Shown: positions 44,972 through 54,815, counted from the stretch's first letter. The stretch: 64,000 bases of DNA from Planctomycetales bacterium (GCA_028285345.1 JANQPT010000008.1:1-64000); one strand, 5' to 3'. Made by a program: numbers and translations. Notes: generated by a model from the letters alone, not told the origin.

Positions 44972-46312
44972 CTAGATGCGGCCGATACCGAGTTTTTTCT
45001 CCACCGCTTGGCTTAACGTTTCGCGGACCATTTCGATGGGGATGCGGTCGTAGACGCCGTGGAAGAAGCCTTCGACGATCATGTGCATCGCCTCATACTC
45101 CGTCATTCCGCGGCACATGCAATAAAAGATCTGCTCTTCGTCGACGCGTCCCGCCGTCGCGCCGTGGGTGCAGCGGACGTCGTCCGCTTCGATTTCCAAA
45201 CCGGGAATCGCGTCGACTCGGCAGGTCGGCGTGAGCACCAAGCTGTCGTTACGTTGATAGCCGTCGGTCAGTTGGGCGTCTTTCTCGACTCGAATCATGC
45301 CCCGCCATATCACCCGTGAGCGGTCGCGCAGGACGTCCTTGTAGAGCAGGTCGCTGCGTGTGTGCGGCGCTTCGTGGGCCTGTTTGGTGTAGTACGAGAG
45401 CGTCTGCCGCTCAGTGGCGAAAGTGACACCGTTGACTTCGGCTTCGGCGCCGCGTCCCTGAAGGACCACGTCCTGATGCACGTGCGCCAGCTTCGCACCC
45501 AGAGCGGCAACCGTCCATTGCAGCTTGCCGTCTCGTTGAACCAATCCGCCCTGATGGGCGAAGTGCCAGGTCTGTTGATTCCAGTTCTGCAATTGCACGT
45601 AGCGGAGGTTGGCGCCTTGCCCGACGAGCAATTCGACGGCGCCGATGTGCAGTCCCGGCGCGTCGGCGGCGGTCGAAGCGGTTTCTTCGAGCAGTGTGGC
45701 AGATGCACCGTCTTCGAGGATGATTAGCGTGTGGCTCAATTCGGCCGCGCCGGGTGCCGCAAGGCCGATTAAGCTGTGCAGCGGTTCTTCGAGGCTGACG
45801 TTGCGCGGCACATAGAGCACGGTTCCGCCGGTCCAGAACGCAGCGTGCAATGCGGCGAAACGATCGGTGTCGGGATGCACCGCCCCGCTCATCAGGTGCG
45901 GCTCAAGGATTTCGCGATGATCGCGGACCAGTTCGGAAAGATCGCCGAACAACACGCCTTGAGCGACCAACTCGTCGCTGACGCGCGTCGTCGTGGAGGT
46001 TCCGTCGACGTGCGCCACGGCACCGGCAAATGTGGCCCGGTCGTGCATCAAGGTGTCGAACTCGGCCGCCGGTTTGCCGGCAGATTGGATTTCAAATGCC
46101 GCCGGATCGAATCCGCGCAGATTGACCCGTTTCCACTCTTCGGGATCAAGTTCCGTCGCCGCCTTTTGCTGATAGATCTCAAACGCCCGCCGTCGCAAGT
46201 CGGTGACCCAGGCCGGTTCGTCGCGGGATTCGAGAAAACGCTCAAACGCCGCCGCATCAAAGCCGCCGCTGGTGGCGGGTGCTGAAATGGTGGATTCCGC
46301 TGGTGAGTTCAT
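44972..46312 (-). CDS. sufD: Fe-S cluster assembly scaffold protein SufD
   Basis: A 446-residue SufD. The C-terminal half holds the right-handed beta-helix core (CTHGATAGRVDEEQIFYCMCRGM, in parts) that pairs with SufB. The N-terminal half starts MNSPAESTIS after an upstream in-frame ATG that adds an unlikely leader; the Shine-Dalgarno for either start is weak. SufBCD receives sulfur and iron and builds Fe-S clusters under stress. sufB precedes it by 130 bp on the same strand. Confidence 0.94.
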   Translation of the reverse strand: MNSPAESTISAPATSGGFDAAAFERFLESRDEPAWVTDLRRRAFEIYQQKAATELDPEEWKRVNLRGFDPAAFEIQSAGKPAAEFDTLMHDRATFAGAVAHVDGTSTTTRVSDELVAQGVLFGDLSELVRDHREILEPHLMSGAVHPDTDRFAALHAAFWTGGTVLYVPRNVSLEEPLHSLIGLAAPGAAELSHTLIILEDGASATLLEETASTAADAPGLHIGAVELLVGQGANLRYVQLQNWNQQTWHFAHQGGLVQRDGKLQWTVAALGAKLAHVHQDVVLQGRGAEAEVNGVTFATERQTLSYYTKQAHEAPHTRSDLLYKDVLRDRSRVIWRGMIRVEKDAQLTDGYQRNDSLVLTPTCRVDAIPGLEIEADDVRCTHGATAGRVDEEQIFYCMCRGMTEYEAMHMIVEGFFHGVYDRIPIEMVRETLSQAVEKKLGIGRI

Positions 46313-46442
46313 TTTTGATTGAGGGTTGAGGGTTGTGAACCCCCGGCGGAGCCGGGGGCTGACGGGGGGGGACGATTGCAATCCGAATCGGCCCCCGGGT
46401 TTGTCGGGGGTTTGCCACTGATAAGCCGACTCGGTTTTGCGG

Positions 46443-47858
46443 TTAACCGACGGAACCTTCCATTTGCAATTCGATCAGCCGGTTCATTTCGACCGCGTAT
46501 TCCATGGGCAATTCCTTGACCAGCGGTTCAATGAATCCGGTGACGATCATCGACGAGGCTTCCGCTTCGGTCAGACCGCGGCTCATCAGATAGAACAGCT
46601 GCTCATCGCTGATCTTTGAGACGCTCGCTTCGTGTTCGATGGTGACGTCGTCGTTGTCGACTTCAATATACGGATAGGTGTCGCTGCGGCTCTCCTCGTC
46701 GAGGATGAGCGCGTCGCAAATTACGTTTGACTTCGAGTGATGCGCTCCCTTGGCCACCTTGGCCAGCCCGCGATAGCTGCTGCGGCCGCCCCCTTTGGAG
46801 ATGCTCTTGGAGATAATCCGGCTGTAGGTGTTCGGGGCGCAGTGCACCATCTTGGCGCCGGCGTCTTGGTGTTGGCCTTGATTCGCGAAGGCGATCGACA
46901 GCGTCTCGCCCCGGGCTCCCGGTTCCATCAGGAATACGGCGGGGTACTTCATCGTCAATTGCGAACCGAGGTTGCCGTCGACCCACTCCATCAGCGAATC
47001 GCCGTAGGCCATGGCCCGTTTGGTGACAAGATTGTAGACGTTGTTCGACCAGTTTTGGATTGTCGTGTAGCGGAAGCGGCCCTTCTTTTTAACGATGACT
47101 TCCACAACGGCGGAGTGCAGCGATTCGCTGCTATAGGTCGGTGCCGTGCAGCCTTCGACATAGTGCGCCGAAGCGCCTTCGTCGACGATGATCAATGTCC
47201 GCTCGAACTGGCCCATGTTTTCCGAGTTGATGCGGAAGTAGGCTTGCAGCGGAAACTCGATATGTACGCCGGGCGGAACGTAAATAAACGATCCCCCCGA
47301 CCAGACGGCGGAGTTCAGAGCGGCGAACTTGTTGTCGCTGGGAGGAATGACCGTGCCGAAGTACTCGCGGAACAATTCGGGGTGTTGTTGCAGCGCCGAA
47401 TCGGTGTCGGTGAAAATCACACCCTGCTTTTCGAGGTCTTCCTGCAAGCTGCCATAGACAACTTCCGATTCGTATTGGGCTTTGACACCCGCCAGGTATT
47501 TCTTTTCCGCTTCCGGAATGCCCAAGCGGTCATAGGTCCGGCGGATTTCGTCCGGGACGTCGTCCCAACTCCCCTCGGGACGGTCGGACGCGCGGACGTA
47601 ATAATAGATGTCCTGATAGTCCAGCTGGGAGAGGTCACCACCCCACTCAGGCTGCGGCTTTTGGAAGAAGATTTCCAACGACTTCTGGCGAAACTCGCGC
47701 ATCCACTCCGGCTCGTTCTTCATCTCCGAAATCTGCGCCACGATTTCGGCGTCGAGCCCTTTGCGGCTCTTGAAGACGTAGTTGTCCTCGGAGTCGCGAA
47801 AGCCGTATTTGTATTCGCCAATATCCGGCGCGGCTTTGGCGTCGAGCTCAGTCGTCAT
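46443..47858 (-). CDS. sufB: Fe-S cluster assembly protein SufB
   Basis: A 471-residue SufB with the family start ([20 protein letters not shown]), ending in the conserved [20 protein letters not shown] region. The C-terminal [23 protein letters not shown] is also typical. As the scaffold partner of SufD and SufC it holds the nascent cluster. Its stop and the sufD start are 130 bp apart, and sufC is 51 bp upstream, all on one strand. Confidence 0.97.
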   Translation of the reverse strand: MTTELDAKAAPDIGEYKYGFRDSEDNYVFKSRKGLDAEIVAQISEMKNEPEWMREFRQKSLEIFFQKPQPEWGGDLSQLDYQDIYYYVRASDRPEGSWDDVPDEIRRTYDRLGIPEAEKKYLAGVKAQYESEVVYGSLQEDLEKQGVIFTDTDSALQQHPELFREYFGTVIPPSDNKFAALNSAVWSGGSFIYVPPGVHIEFPLQAYFRINSENMGQFERTLIIVDEGASAHYVEGCTAPTYSSESLHSAVVEVIVKKKGRFRYTTIQNWSNNVYNLVTKRAMAYGDSLMEWVDGNLGSQLTMKYPAVFLMEPGARGETLSIAFANQGQHQDAGAKMVHCAPNTYSRIISKSISKGGGRSSYRGLAKVAKGAHHSKSNVICDALILDEESRSDTYPYIEVDNDDVTIEHEASVSKISDEQLFYLMSRGLTEAEASSMIVTGFIEPLVKELPMEYAVEMNRLIELQMEGSVG

Positions 47859-47909
47859 AATTTATCGCTCCCTGCGCGAAGTGAGATTCGCGCGGTCAAT
47901 AGATGTCGC

Positions 47910-48722
47910 TTAACCGGCCACATGTTCGGCCGCTTTTTCCTCTTCGGCGGCGGCGATCGGATGACGCTCCCGCACGCCGGCATATCCTTGGTTGTGCAGT
48001 TCTGCGGCCAGTGAGGCATCGCCGGTTTCGACGACGCGGCCGGCCAGCATCACGTGCGTGAATTGCGGCGTATTAAACTCCAGCAGCCGTTCATGGTGCG
48101 TAATAATCAACACGCCCATTTGATCGCCGGAGAGTTTGGCGACCCCTTCGCTCACGACGCGGACGGCGTCGCTATCGAGTCCGCTGTCGGTTTCGTCCAG
48201 AATCGCGAACTTGGGATTGAGCATCGCCAATTGCAGAATCTCCATCCGCTTCTTTTCGCCGCCGGAGAATCCGTCGTTCAAGTAACGGCGGGCGAATTCG
48301 ATGTCCATGCCCAGTTCTTCCATCTTGCTCCGCAATTCCTTGCGAAACTCCCGCATGGGTATCAGGTTTTCACCCTCTTTGCGGTCGGGATTGCGGACGT
48401 TGGTCACAGCGTGCCGCAAGAAGTCGGCGACTTTGACGCCCGGAATGGTCACGGGATATTGAAACGCCAAAAACAGGCCCAGACGCGCCCGCTCGTTGGG
48501 ATCGAGTTCGACCAGATTCACGCCGTCGATTTCGATCGAGCCGCCGGTGATCTCATATTTCGGATGCCCCATCATGGCGAAGGCGAGTGTGCTCTTGCCC
48601 GATCCGTTGGGGCCCATCAGCGCGTGGATTTCGCCCTGGCGGATCTCAAGATTGACTCCCTTGAGGATGGGCGTTTCTTCCACATTGACGTGCAAGTCGT
48701 CGATTCTCAGCAAACTGCTCAT
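47910..48722 (-). CDS. sufC: ATPase SufC of the Fe-S assembly complex
   Basis: A 270-residue ABC-type ATPase with Walker A GPNGSGKS (37-44), the signature LNDGFSGGEKKRMEI and Walker B AILDETDSGLD, which is the typical SufC order. It drives the conformational change of SufBD. The C-terminus has a charged tail after the fold (EEEKAAEHVAG) beyond the usual length of about 250 residues. A 73-bp gap separates it from nuoB. Confidence 0.97.
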   Translation of the reverse strand: MSSLLRIDDLHVNVEETPILKGVNLEIRQGEIHALMGPNGSGKSTLAFAMMGHPKYEITGGSIEIDGVNLVELDPNERARLGLFLAFQYPVTIPGVKVADFLRHAVTNVRNPDRKEGENLIPMREFRKELRSKMEELGMDIEFARRYLNDGFSGGEKKRMEILQLAMLNPKFAILDETDSGLDSDAVRVVSEGVAKLSGDQMGVLIITHHERLLEFNTPQFTHVMLAGRVVETGDASLAAELHNQGYAGVRERHPIAAAEEEKAAEHVAG

Positions 48723-48795
48723 TCTGATAATTCTTTTTTGCTACTCGGCGTGTCCGATTGAAAAACATCGGTGGGGAGGTCGGTGAGACCTCCGG

Positions 48796-49347
48796 TTAGA
48801 CTTCGAGGACCTCCGGCACCTTGGCGTGACCGGTATGGTGGGGAATCGGCAATTCGTCGACCGCGCCCTTGGCGATTCGCTTGGCTTTGATTTTGTCCTG
48901 AATCCGCATCAGCCCCTCCAGCAACGCTTCGGGACGCGGAGGGCAACCGGGGATGTAGACGTCAACCGGTACGACTAGGTCGACGCCTTTGACCACGTGA
49001 TAGCCGTATTTGAAATAGGGACCGCCACCCACCGTGCAGGCGCCCATCGCGATCACGTATTTGGGGTCGGGCATTTGTTCGTACAGGCGTCGCACCCGGC
49101 TGGCCATCTTGTGGGTGACGGTGCCTGCCACGATCATCAAGTCCGCTTGCCGCGGCGTCGCGCGAAACGCGCCCGCGCCGAAACGGTCCAGGTCGAACCG
49201 GCTGGCACCAGCAGCCATCATTTCAATCGCACAACAGGCTAAGCCGAAAGTCATCGGCCAAATGCTGGACTGGCGGGCCCAATTCATGCCCTGTTCCAAC
49301 GTTGTGATTACCAGGTTTTCCTCAAAACGTTCGTCGATCCAGGTCAT
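48796..49347 (-). CDS. nuoB: NADH-quinone oxidoreductase subunit B (NuoB)
   Basis: A 183-residue subunit that carries the N2 [4Fe-4S] cluster next to quinone. All four ligand cysteines are present: C38 and C39 in [10 protein letters not shown]104 in MGACTVGGG and C135 in IPGCPPRPE. The rest is full length for the family. It is an orphan copy: no nuoA or nuoC gene is adjacent. It sits at the head of the suf genes on the same strand, after the SufR-like regulator. Confidence 0.95.
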   Translation of the reverse strand: MTWIDERFEENLVITTLEQGMNWARQSSIWPMTFGLACCAIEMMAAGASRFDLDRFGAGAFRATPRQADLMIVAGTVTHKMASRVRRLYEQMPDPKYVIAMGACTVGGGPYFKYGYHVVKGVDLVVPVDVYIPGCPPRPEALLEGLMRIQDKIKAKRIAKGAVDELPIPHHTGHAKVPEVLEV

Positions 49348-49493
49348 GTCTGCTCTCTAAACCGATGTCGTAATTCTTACGGGGAAACTTGTCGAGAAAT
49401 GGGCCGCGACGACCCGCTGCTGAGTGAATTTTTTACTTTAGCAACTCTGTCCCCAATAACAATCCTCAGCGGACGTGCACAGTCGCGCGACGC

Positions 49494-50138
49494 CTACGTC
49501 GCGGCGCCGGCGGGTGCTGCTTCAGCCAGTTCAAACTCACAACAACCGTGTCCCTCCAAACAGCATCGTGTCAATTTGACGGGCACACCCAACACCTGCC
49601 CGAAAACGTCTTCTTCCATTTCGCAAATCCCCCGATCTTCATCCGCCAGTTCGTGGTATGGACAGTTATTCTCGCGCAAGATCGGCAGCGCCTGCGAATG
49701 GTCGACTTCGACGTCAAACCCACGCTGTGTCAGCGCGGCCGCCAGTTGGTCAAACCGCTCTCCCAACTCCAGGTCGCTCATTTCACCGCCGAATTGGGCG
49801 ATCATTGCGTCGCGCACGCGCTCTTCGACGCGCGACTTGAGATCGAGATCATCGATACCCTGCAATTCCCGCCACAGGATGAGTGCCAAGTCGCCGTAGT
49901 TGTCTCCCAACTCACGCCTAGCCGCTTGGGTGATTCGATAGACGTGGTGCGGCCGACCACGGCCTTCGCGAACGACGTCCCGTACCACAAACCCCCCGCT
50001 TTGCAGCCGCACCAAACGCTGGCGAACGGCTGTGGCGGTCACATTCAATTCATCGCAAATCTGCTGGACGGTACTGCGGCCGAGACGGTGCAGGCGGCCT
50101 AGGAACTCTCGATCGGAGTTCTCGATGATTCTTCTCAT
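49494..50138 (-). CDS. sufR: SufR-like Fe-S-sensing transcription regulator
   Basis: A 214-residue regulator. Residues about 5-70 form a winged helix-turn-helix (STVQQICDELNVTATAVRQRL as helices, then a GRGRPHHVYRIT wing). The C-terminal part has cysteines that can bind an Fe-S cluster: C159 in NNCPYH, C172 in GICEME, C192/C193 in RCCLEGHG and C199/C200 in GCCEFE. In SufR the cluster-loaded form represses suf and its loss switches the operon on. The ATG at 50138 was chosen over an earlier TTG. It is the first gene of the suf cluster. Confidence 0.88.
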   Translation of the reverse strand: MRRIIENSDREFLGRLHRLGRSTVQQICDELNVTATAVRQRLVRLQSGGFVVRDVVREGRGRPHHVYRITQAARRELGDNYGDLALILWRELQGIDDLDLKSRVEERVRDAMIAQFGGEMSDLELGERFDQLAAALTQRGFDVEVDHSQALPILRENNCPYHELADEDRGICEMEEDVFGQVLGVPVKLTRCCLEGHGCCEFELAEAAPAGAAT

Positions 50139-50221
50139 GAATCCCAGTTCCCCTAAATTGTCGGCCAATCATTGAAGTTCCCACCCTACACCGTGAGATT
50201 ATATTCAGAGGCAACAATTAA

Positions 50222-50237
50222 GACAATCACGCTTGTC
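50222..50237. promoter_or_regulatory. Candidate operator upstream of the SufR-like gene
   Basis: GACAA, six bases, then TTGTC form a perfect dyad 84 bp upstream of the SufR-like start, in an AT-rich stretch likely to contain the promoter. Known SufR sites in cyanobacteria have a comparable CAAC-N6-GTTG layout. The assignment is an inference from position and shape. Confidence 0.35.
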
Positions 50238-50428
50238 AAAAATAAACGCGATTCTCAAATCTGGGATTGAGGTCGGTCATTGCGAGCGACGAATCACTCA
50301 AGATTTGGGCATTCGGAGAGCACAGTTTCGCCATAACCTGTTGCCTGTTATATTCATTTCGACTTCTTCACGTGACGGATCACGATTCGCTCCGGCCAAG
50401 ATGTTGCCTCCTGCTCGACGGTTCTACC

Positions 50429-52102
50429 ATGACGCGTAAACTCCTGCTATTAACGGTCACCTTCATCGCCGCCGGCCCGCTCTTTCGTGGTGATGTCGTT
50501 CAGGCTCAGGAGTCAGACGGACCAAAGGTCACAGAGGCCAAACCGCAAGAGGACTCTGAAACCGATTCGACTTCTGAAGAATCGCCGAAATTCATCGGAC
50601 AGCTACAGGACCGGGTCGATGACTTTTTCAAGAAGTATTTGGTTGCGCCCGTTGCCAGCGTGGCCTTTTACAAAATCCCGATCTATGACTTCTCGAAGGG
50701 AGAATGGCGGCCCGCGATTCCGTTCGTCGTGCTGTGGCTGATTGCGGGGGCCACGTTTTTTACGTTCCGGATGGGATTCATCAATATCCGCGCTTTTGGA
50801 CACGCGTTGCGGGTGGTCAAAGGGGACTACGACGACCCGAACGACAAGGGGGAGGTTTCTCACTTCCAGGCGTTGTCGTCGGCGCTGTCGGCGACGGTCG
50901 GGTTGGGCAACATCGGCGGTGTGGCAATTGCCGTAGGTACCGGCGGTCCCGGCGCTCTGTTCTGGATGCTGATTGCCGGCGTGCTGGGGATGAGCAGCAA
51001 GTTTGTGGAATGCACGCTGGCACAATCGTATCGGCACGTCGATCCTGACGGGCAAGTGACCGGGGGGCCGATGCGTTACCTGGCTGACGGCCTCAAGGAG
51101 ATGGGGTTGGGACCGCTGGGAAAAGTTCTGGCCGTGATGTTTGTCATCTTCTGCATGCTGGCTTCGTTCGGCGGCGGTTGTGCGTATCAAGTTGACCAGT
51201 CGCTGGGCGCGATCAAACGACAATTTGTGTCGCTGGAAGATAGGGAATACATCTACGGATTGGTAATGGCCGCTGCGGTGGGGATTGTAATTATCGGCGG
51301 CATCCGGCGAATCGCGGCAACGGCTGAAAAGATCGTGCCGGCGATGTGCGGGATGTACATCGTCATCGCTCTATACATTCTGTTTTCAAACTACGATCGA
51401 ATTCCCTGGGCGATAAGCCAAATCTTTGCTAGTGCTTTTGCCCCGAAGGCCGCTTACGGCGGGTTGCTGGGCGTGCTGGTGATCGGATTCCAGCGGGCGG
51501 CATTTTCGAACGAAGCCGGTACAGGCTCAGCAGCCATCGCGCATGCCGCCGCTAAGACCGACGAGCCGATCCGCGAGGGGATCGTTGCATCTCTGGGACC
51601 GTTCATTGACACTGTTGTCGTCTGCATGATGACCGGACTGGTGATCGTGATCACTCAGGTGTACGACGTCGGCAAGTTTCCCGCTCATGAAGCCATGATC
51701 AAAGGGAAGGAGGGAGCCGCTCTAACGTCAGCGGCCTTGGAGTCGCAAGTGGAGTGGTTTCCAATCTTGCTCGCGGTGGCCGTCGCGCTGTTCGCGTATT
51801 CAACCATGATTAGCTGGTCCTACTACGGTGAGCGCTGTGCAACATCTCTGTTCGGTCGTCGCGCTTCACTGCCTTACAAGATCCTGTTTTTGATATTTGT
51901 CTTCTTAGGTTCCGTTGCCTCGGCCAAGAATGTGCTTAATTTCAGCGACCTGATGATTCTGACGATGGCCTTCCCCAACATCCTGGGAGTGGTATTGCTC
52001 AGCGGCAAAGTTCGCCGTGATCTCGACGACTATTGGCGACGGCTCAAGGCGGGCGAGTTCCCCACCAAACAGAGCCGTTCGTCGGGCGGTCAGTCGTCTT
52101 AA
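50429..52102 (+). CDS. Alanine/sodium symporter, AGCS family
   Basis: A 557-residue transporter. A signal-like start (MTRKLLLLTVTFIAAG) is followed by about 55 acidic and Ser-rich residues before the first membrane segment, an extension not found in most AGCS proteins. The remainder is the family's typical set of about ten helices with FQALSSALSATVGLGNIGGVA, GPGALFWML, SSKFVECTLAQ and GTGSAAIAHAA. It imports alanine or glycine with sodium. Its promoter region is shared, in divergent order, with the suf cluster. Confidence 0.92.
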   Translation: MTRKLLLLTVTFIAAGPLFRGDVVQAQESDGPKVTEAKPQEDSETDSTSEESPKFIGQLQDRVDDFFKKYLVAPVASVAFYKIPIYDFSKGEWRPAIPFVVLWLIAGATFFTFRMGFINIRAFGHALRVVKGDYDDPNDKGEVSHFQALSSALSATVGLGNIGGVAIAVGTGGPGALFWMLIAGVLGMSSKFVECTLAQSYRHVDPDGQVTGGPMRYLADGLKEMGLGPLGKVLAVMFVIFCMLASFGGGCAYQVDQSLGAIKRQFVSLEDREYIYGLVMAAAVGIVIIGGIRRIAATAEKIVPAMCGMYIVIALYILFSNYDRIPWAISQIFASAFAPKAAYGGLLGVLVIGFQRAAFSNEAGTGSAAIAHAAAKTDEPIREGIVASLGPFIDTVVVCMMTGLVIVITQVYDVGKFPAHEAMIKGKEGAALTSAALESQVEWFPILLAVAVALFAYSTMISWSYYGERCATSLFGRRASLPYKILFLIFVFLGSVASAKNVLNFSDLMILTMAFPNILGVVLLSGKVRRDLDDYWRRLKAGEFPTKQSRSSGGQSS

Positions 52103-52188
52103 GTGAGCCTGGCAATCGCGGATTGTCATAGTCTCGCCGCGACCTACCCATTGAACATCGCAATCGGGCCGACTGTTGCGCCTGATCC

Positions 52189-52203
52189 TGTGAATTTTTC
52201 ACA
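52189..52203. promoter_or_regulatory. BlaI-type operator candidate 1
   Basis: TGTGA, five bases, TCACA. It lies 70 bp upstream of the repressor gene, with its centre 41 bp before that of the second dyad, about four helical turns. Confidence 0.6.
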
Positions 52204-52225
52204 CATAGCCCTTGCCGGGACCCGC

Positions 52226-52248
52226 AATGTGTGATATTTTCACACATT
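52226..52248. promoter_or_regulatory. BlaI-type operator candidate 2
   Basis: AATGTGTGA, five bases, TCACACATT, a perfect 9-bp dyad that contains the same TGTGA-N5-TCACA core as the first. It ends 24 bp before the repressor start codon. BlaI-family repressors bind such dyads in their own promoters. Confidence 0.7.
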
Positions 52249-52272
52249 ACGCTTGCTTTGGAGAGATCATCA

Positions 52273-52662
52273 GTGCCGCAGCTTAAGGACAGCGAACTCG
52301 AAATCTTGCGAATTCTCTGGGAGCAGGGTCCGCAAAAGCCGGCGGAGATTCAGAAGAGCTTTGCCTGGACGATTGAGAATGCAACGTTGCGTTCCGTGTT
52401 GCGAGGGTTGGTGGAAAGCGGGCACGTTACGCGGGAAAAACAGGGCAAGGCGTTCTACTATCAGGCCTCAGCGGCGAAGCGGACGCTGCTTTCCCAAATG
52501 TTTCGCCGCATGGCAGAGGTGTTTACGGCCGGTTCTTCGACGGACCTGATTACCCAATTGCTGAAAAACGAAAAGCTCTCCGCTGCAGAGATTGAACAAC
52601 TGAGACAGATCGCCGGTGGGAAATCCTCCAAATCTAAAAAGCAGCGGAGAAAGAAATCATGA
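52273..52662 (+). CDS. BlaI/MecI/CopY family transcription repressor
   Basis: A 129-residue repressor. The GTG at 52273 is preceded by GGAGAGA. It starts VPQLKDSELEILRILWEQGPQKPAEI, the characteristic winged-helix N-terminus, and has a C-terminal helix for dimerisation, then a Lys/Arg/Ser-rich tail (KSSKSKKQRRKKS). Repressors of this family leave DNA when a sensor M56 peptidase triggers their cleavage. The stop overlaps the start of the M56 peptidase gene by four bases (ATGA), the usual blaI-blaR order. Confidence 0.92.
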   Translation: MPQLKDSELEILRILWEQGPQKPAEIQKSFAWTIENATLRSVLRGLVESGHVTREKQGKAFYYQASAAKRTLLSQMFRRMAEVFTAGSSTDLITQLLKNEKLSAAEIEQLRQIAGGKSSKSKKQRRKKS

Positions 52663-54815
52663 CGGCATGGATCGAAGCTCTCGCGGCACTGCCTTTCGTT
52701 GTGATCGTGCTCGGAAAAATCACCCTGCTGCTTGTCGTCGCGTGGTCGGGACACGCGGCGCTCGCGCGCTGCAATCCTCGCTGGCGAGTGTTGCTGTGGC
52801 GATCTGTCATGTTGGGATTGATCCTGCTCCCCATGTCAGAACTGCTCGTGCCGAAGTGGGAGATCGCGATCTCCCAAGCGGTCGAGCCGGTCCCCGTTGC
52901 TTTGGAAGCGGCCGATCAACCAGAGACGACTCCGCCATATCAGCCCTTGCCCATGCCAGTTCCTGATTTGGACAGTGCAATACTAGAGAATGCCGTTGTG
53001 GTCGCGCCGGTGGCATCATTCGACCCGCTCGTCTGGGTGACTGCAAATTGGGAGATTTGTCTTGCTGCAGTTTGGGGGATGGTCACGTTGCTATTGGCAG
53101 TGCGGCGTATCGCCGGGGCTATTTTCGTATTGAAAATCATCACGCAGGCTTCTGATGCGCCACCGGTAACATGCCGACTCATAGAACAGTTGGCGAATCA
53201 GTTGATTGGCCCGAATTGCTCCGTCGAGGTGAAGATCGTGCCGGAGGAATGCTCGCCCTATTTAGCGGGGATCTTCCGGCCCGTAGTCGTGTTCCCGCTA
53301 CGCATGACAGAACCGGACCGGCGAGAAGACTTGCGCGCCGCCGCAGCGCACGAACTGGCGCATCTGCACAGCCGCGATCATTTGTGGAGCCAGTTGGCCG
53401 GTTGGATCGCGGTGCCGCTGTGGTTTCATCCGCTGGTCTGGAAGTTCGCATCCGCCCATTCGGCCGCTTGCGAAGAGGTGGCTGATGCCGAAGCGGCCGG
53501 TCACAGCGGTGGGTGCCAATCGTACTCCCGCATCTTGGCCCGCATTGCCTTGCTGCACTTTGAGAGAGTTCCCCACCGGCAGACGGTTCCGATTGTCCGA
53601 GACTCCGAGATCATGCTCCGACTGCGACGGCTGGACGCCGGGCTCACCGCCGACCGATTAGGGCCTCGCTGGGTTGCGTCGATGTCCGCCATGTCCATCG
53701 CCCTTTGCATGTGCCTGGGGAGCGTCCAACCAGTCGTCGGAGAGAACGCGACTGACAAAGACTTGAAGACAACCAAGGCCGCTGAGCCGAAATCACCTGT
53801 GGGCCGCATCGGCCGTATGCGCACACTGCACCTCGGAAAACAACGCGTGGATGCCATTGCATTTGATCCCTCCGGCAAATACTTGGTGACCGCGGGATGG
53901 GATTCGAGCAACCCCGAAAATCTTGAGGGCTGGAAGAAAGGGATCCAGAAAGGACGCGTCAGGCTGTGGGAGGTGAAATCGGGTAAAGAAGTTGGTGAAT
54001 TCGAAGGGGACTACGGCGCCGTTTTTGAAGTTGCGTTTTCGCCCGACGGCAAGACCCTGGCGACCGCCGGTCGGATGGCGGGCAAGCCGCGAATTGGGTC
54101 GGTGAAGTTGTGGGATGTGCAGACGCGTAAGTTGAAGAAGACGCTGTTGGGGCACTTCAACTGGGTGTTGTCGGTGGCGTTCTCTCCCGACGGCCGCACG
54201 TTGGCCAGCAGCGGATTTGAACGGAATGCCAAGATTTGGGACGTCGACAGCGGGACGTTGATTCATACGCTTCCCAAACAGGACGCCACGATTCGAGCGA
54301 TCAGATTCTCTCCCGACGGCCGGTTGCTGGCGCTGGGATGCAGCAACGGCGCCGTGAAACTGTGCGATACGAATACCTGGGAGATTGTAGCCACACTCGA
54401 CGGTTCACCACCTCCGGAAAACGAACTGAATTTCTATTACCAGCGCGACGTGGTGTTCTCGCCCGATGGCCGCTTGATTGCAACCGGCGGGGAGCTAACA
54501 CATCAGGGCGAATCCACTTCTCCCAATCCTGGTCTATTGCGAATCTGGGATGTGCAGACGCGGCAGCGTTTGAACAGTATCGAGACGAAAGAGCCTGTTA
54601 GTGGGGTCGCTTTTTCACCGGATGGAGCGGCGCTGGCAAGTTGTGGCCTCGGCAACTTCGAGATCTGGGATACGAAATCGGGTAACGCGATTTTCTCAGA
54701 ATCGCCAGCACCAGGGAGTTCGTCGGAGTCGGTCGCCTTCTCGCTTAAGCATGGCATCATCGCGAATGCCGACGGAATTCATACCGTTCGAATCATGAAG
54801 TTGATCGAGGAATGA
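52659..54815 (+). CDS. M56 (BlaR1-like) membrane peptidase fused to WD40 repeats
   Basis: A 718-residue protein. Four hydrophobic segments lie in residues 1-160 and around 340-365. The cytoplasmic zinc peptidase domain has HELAH (231-235) and E272 (EEVADAEA) as third ligand, as in BlaR1 and MecR1. After the last membrane segment (about 340-360, WVASMSAMSIALCMCLGS) the extracytoplasmic end is not a penicillin-binding domain but about seven WD40-like repeats (VAFSPDGRTLASSGFERNAKIWD and relatives, about 385-715). The propeller may be the sensor. The stimulus is unknown. Confidence 0.9.
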   Translation: MTAWIEALAALPFVVIVLGKITLLLVVAWSGHAALARCNPRWRVLLWRSVMLGLILLPMSELLVPKWEIAISQAVEPVPVALEAADQPETTPPYQPLPMPVPDLDSAILENAVVVAPVASFDPLVWVTANWEICLAAVWGMVTLLLAVRRIAGAIFVLKIITQASDAPPVTCRLIEQLANQLIGPNCSVEVKIVPEECSPYLAGIFRPVVVFPLRMTEPDRREDLRAAAAHELAHLHSRDHLWSQLAGWIAVPLWFHPLVWKFASAHSAACEEVADAEAAGHSGGCQSYSRILARIALLHFERVPHRQTVPIVRDSEIMLRLRRLDAGLTADRLGPRWVASMSAMSIALCMCLGSVQPVVGENATDKDLKTTKAAEPKSPVGRIGRMRTLHLGKQRVDAIAFDPSGKYLVTAGWDSSNPENLEGWKKGIQKGRVRLWEVKSGKEVGEFEGDYGAVFEVAFSPDGKTLATAGRMAGKPRIGSVKLWDVQTRKLKKTLLGHFNWVLSVAFSPDGRTLASSGFERNAKIWDVDSGTLIHTLPKQDATIRAIRFSPDGRLLALGCSNGAVKLCDTNTWEIVATLDGSPPPENELNFYYQRDVVFSPDGRLIATGGELTHQGESTSPNPGLLRIWDVQTRQRLNSIETKEPVSGVAFSPDGAALASCGLGNFEIWDTKSGNAIFSESPAPGSSSESVAFSLKHGIIANADGIHTVRIMKLIEE

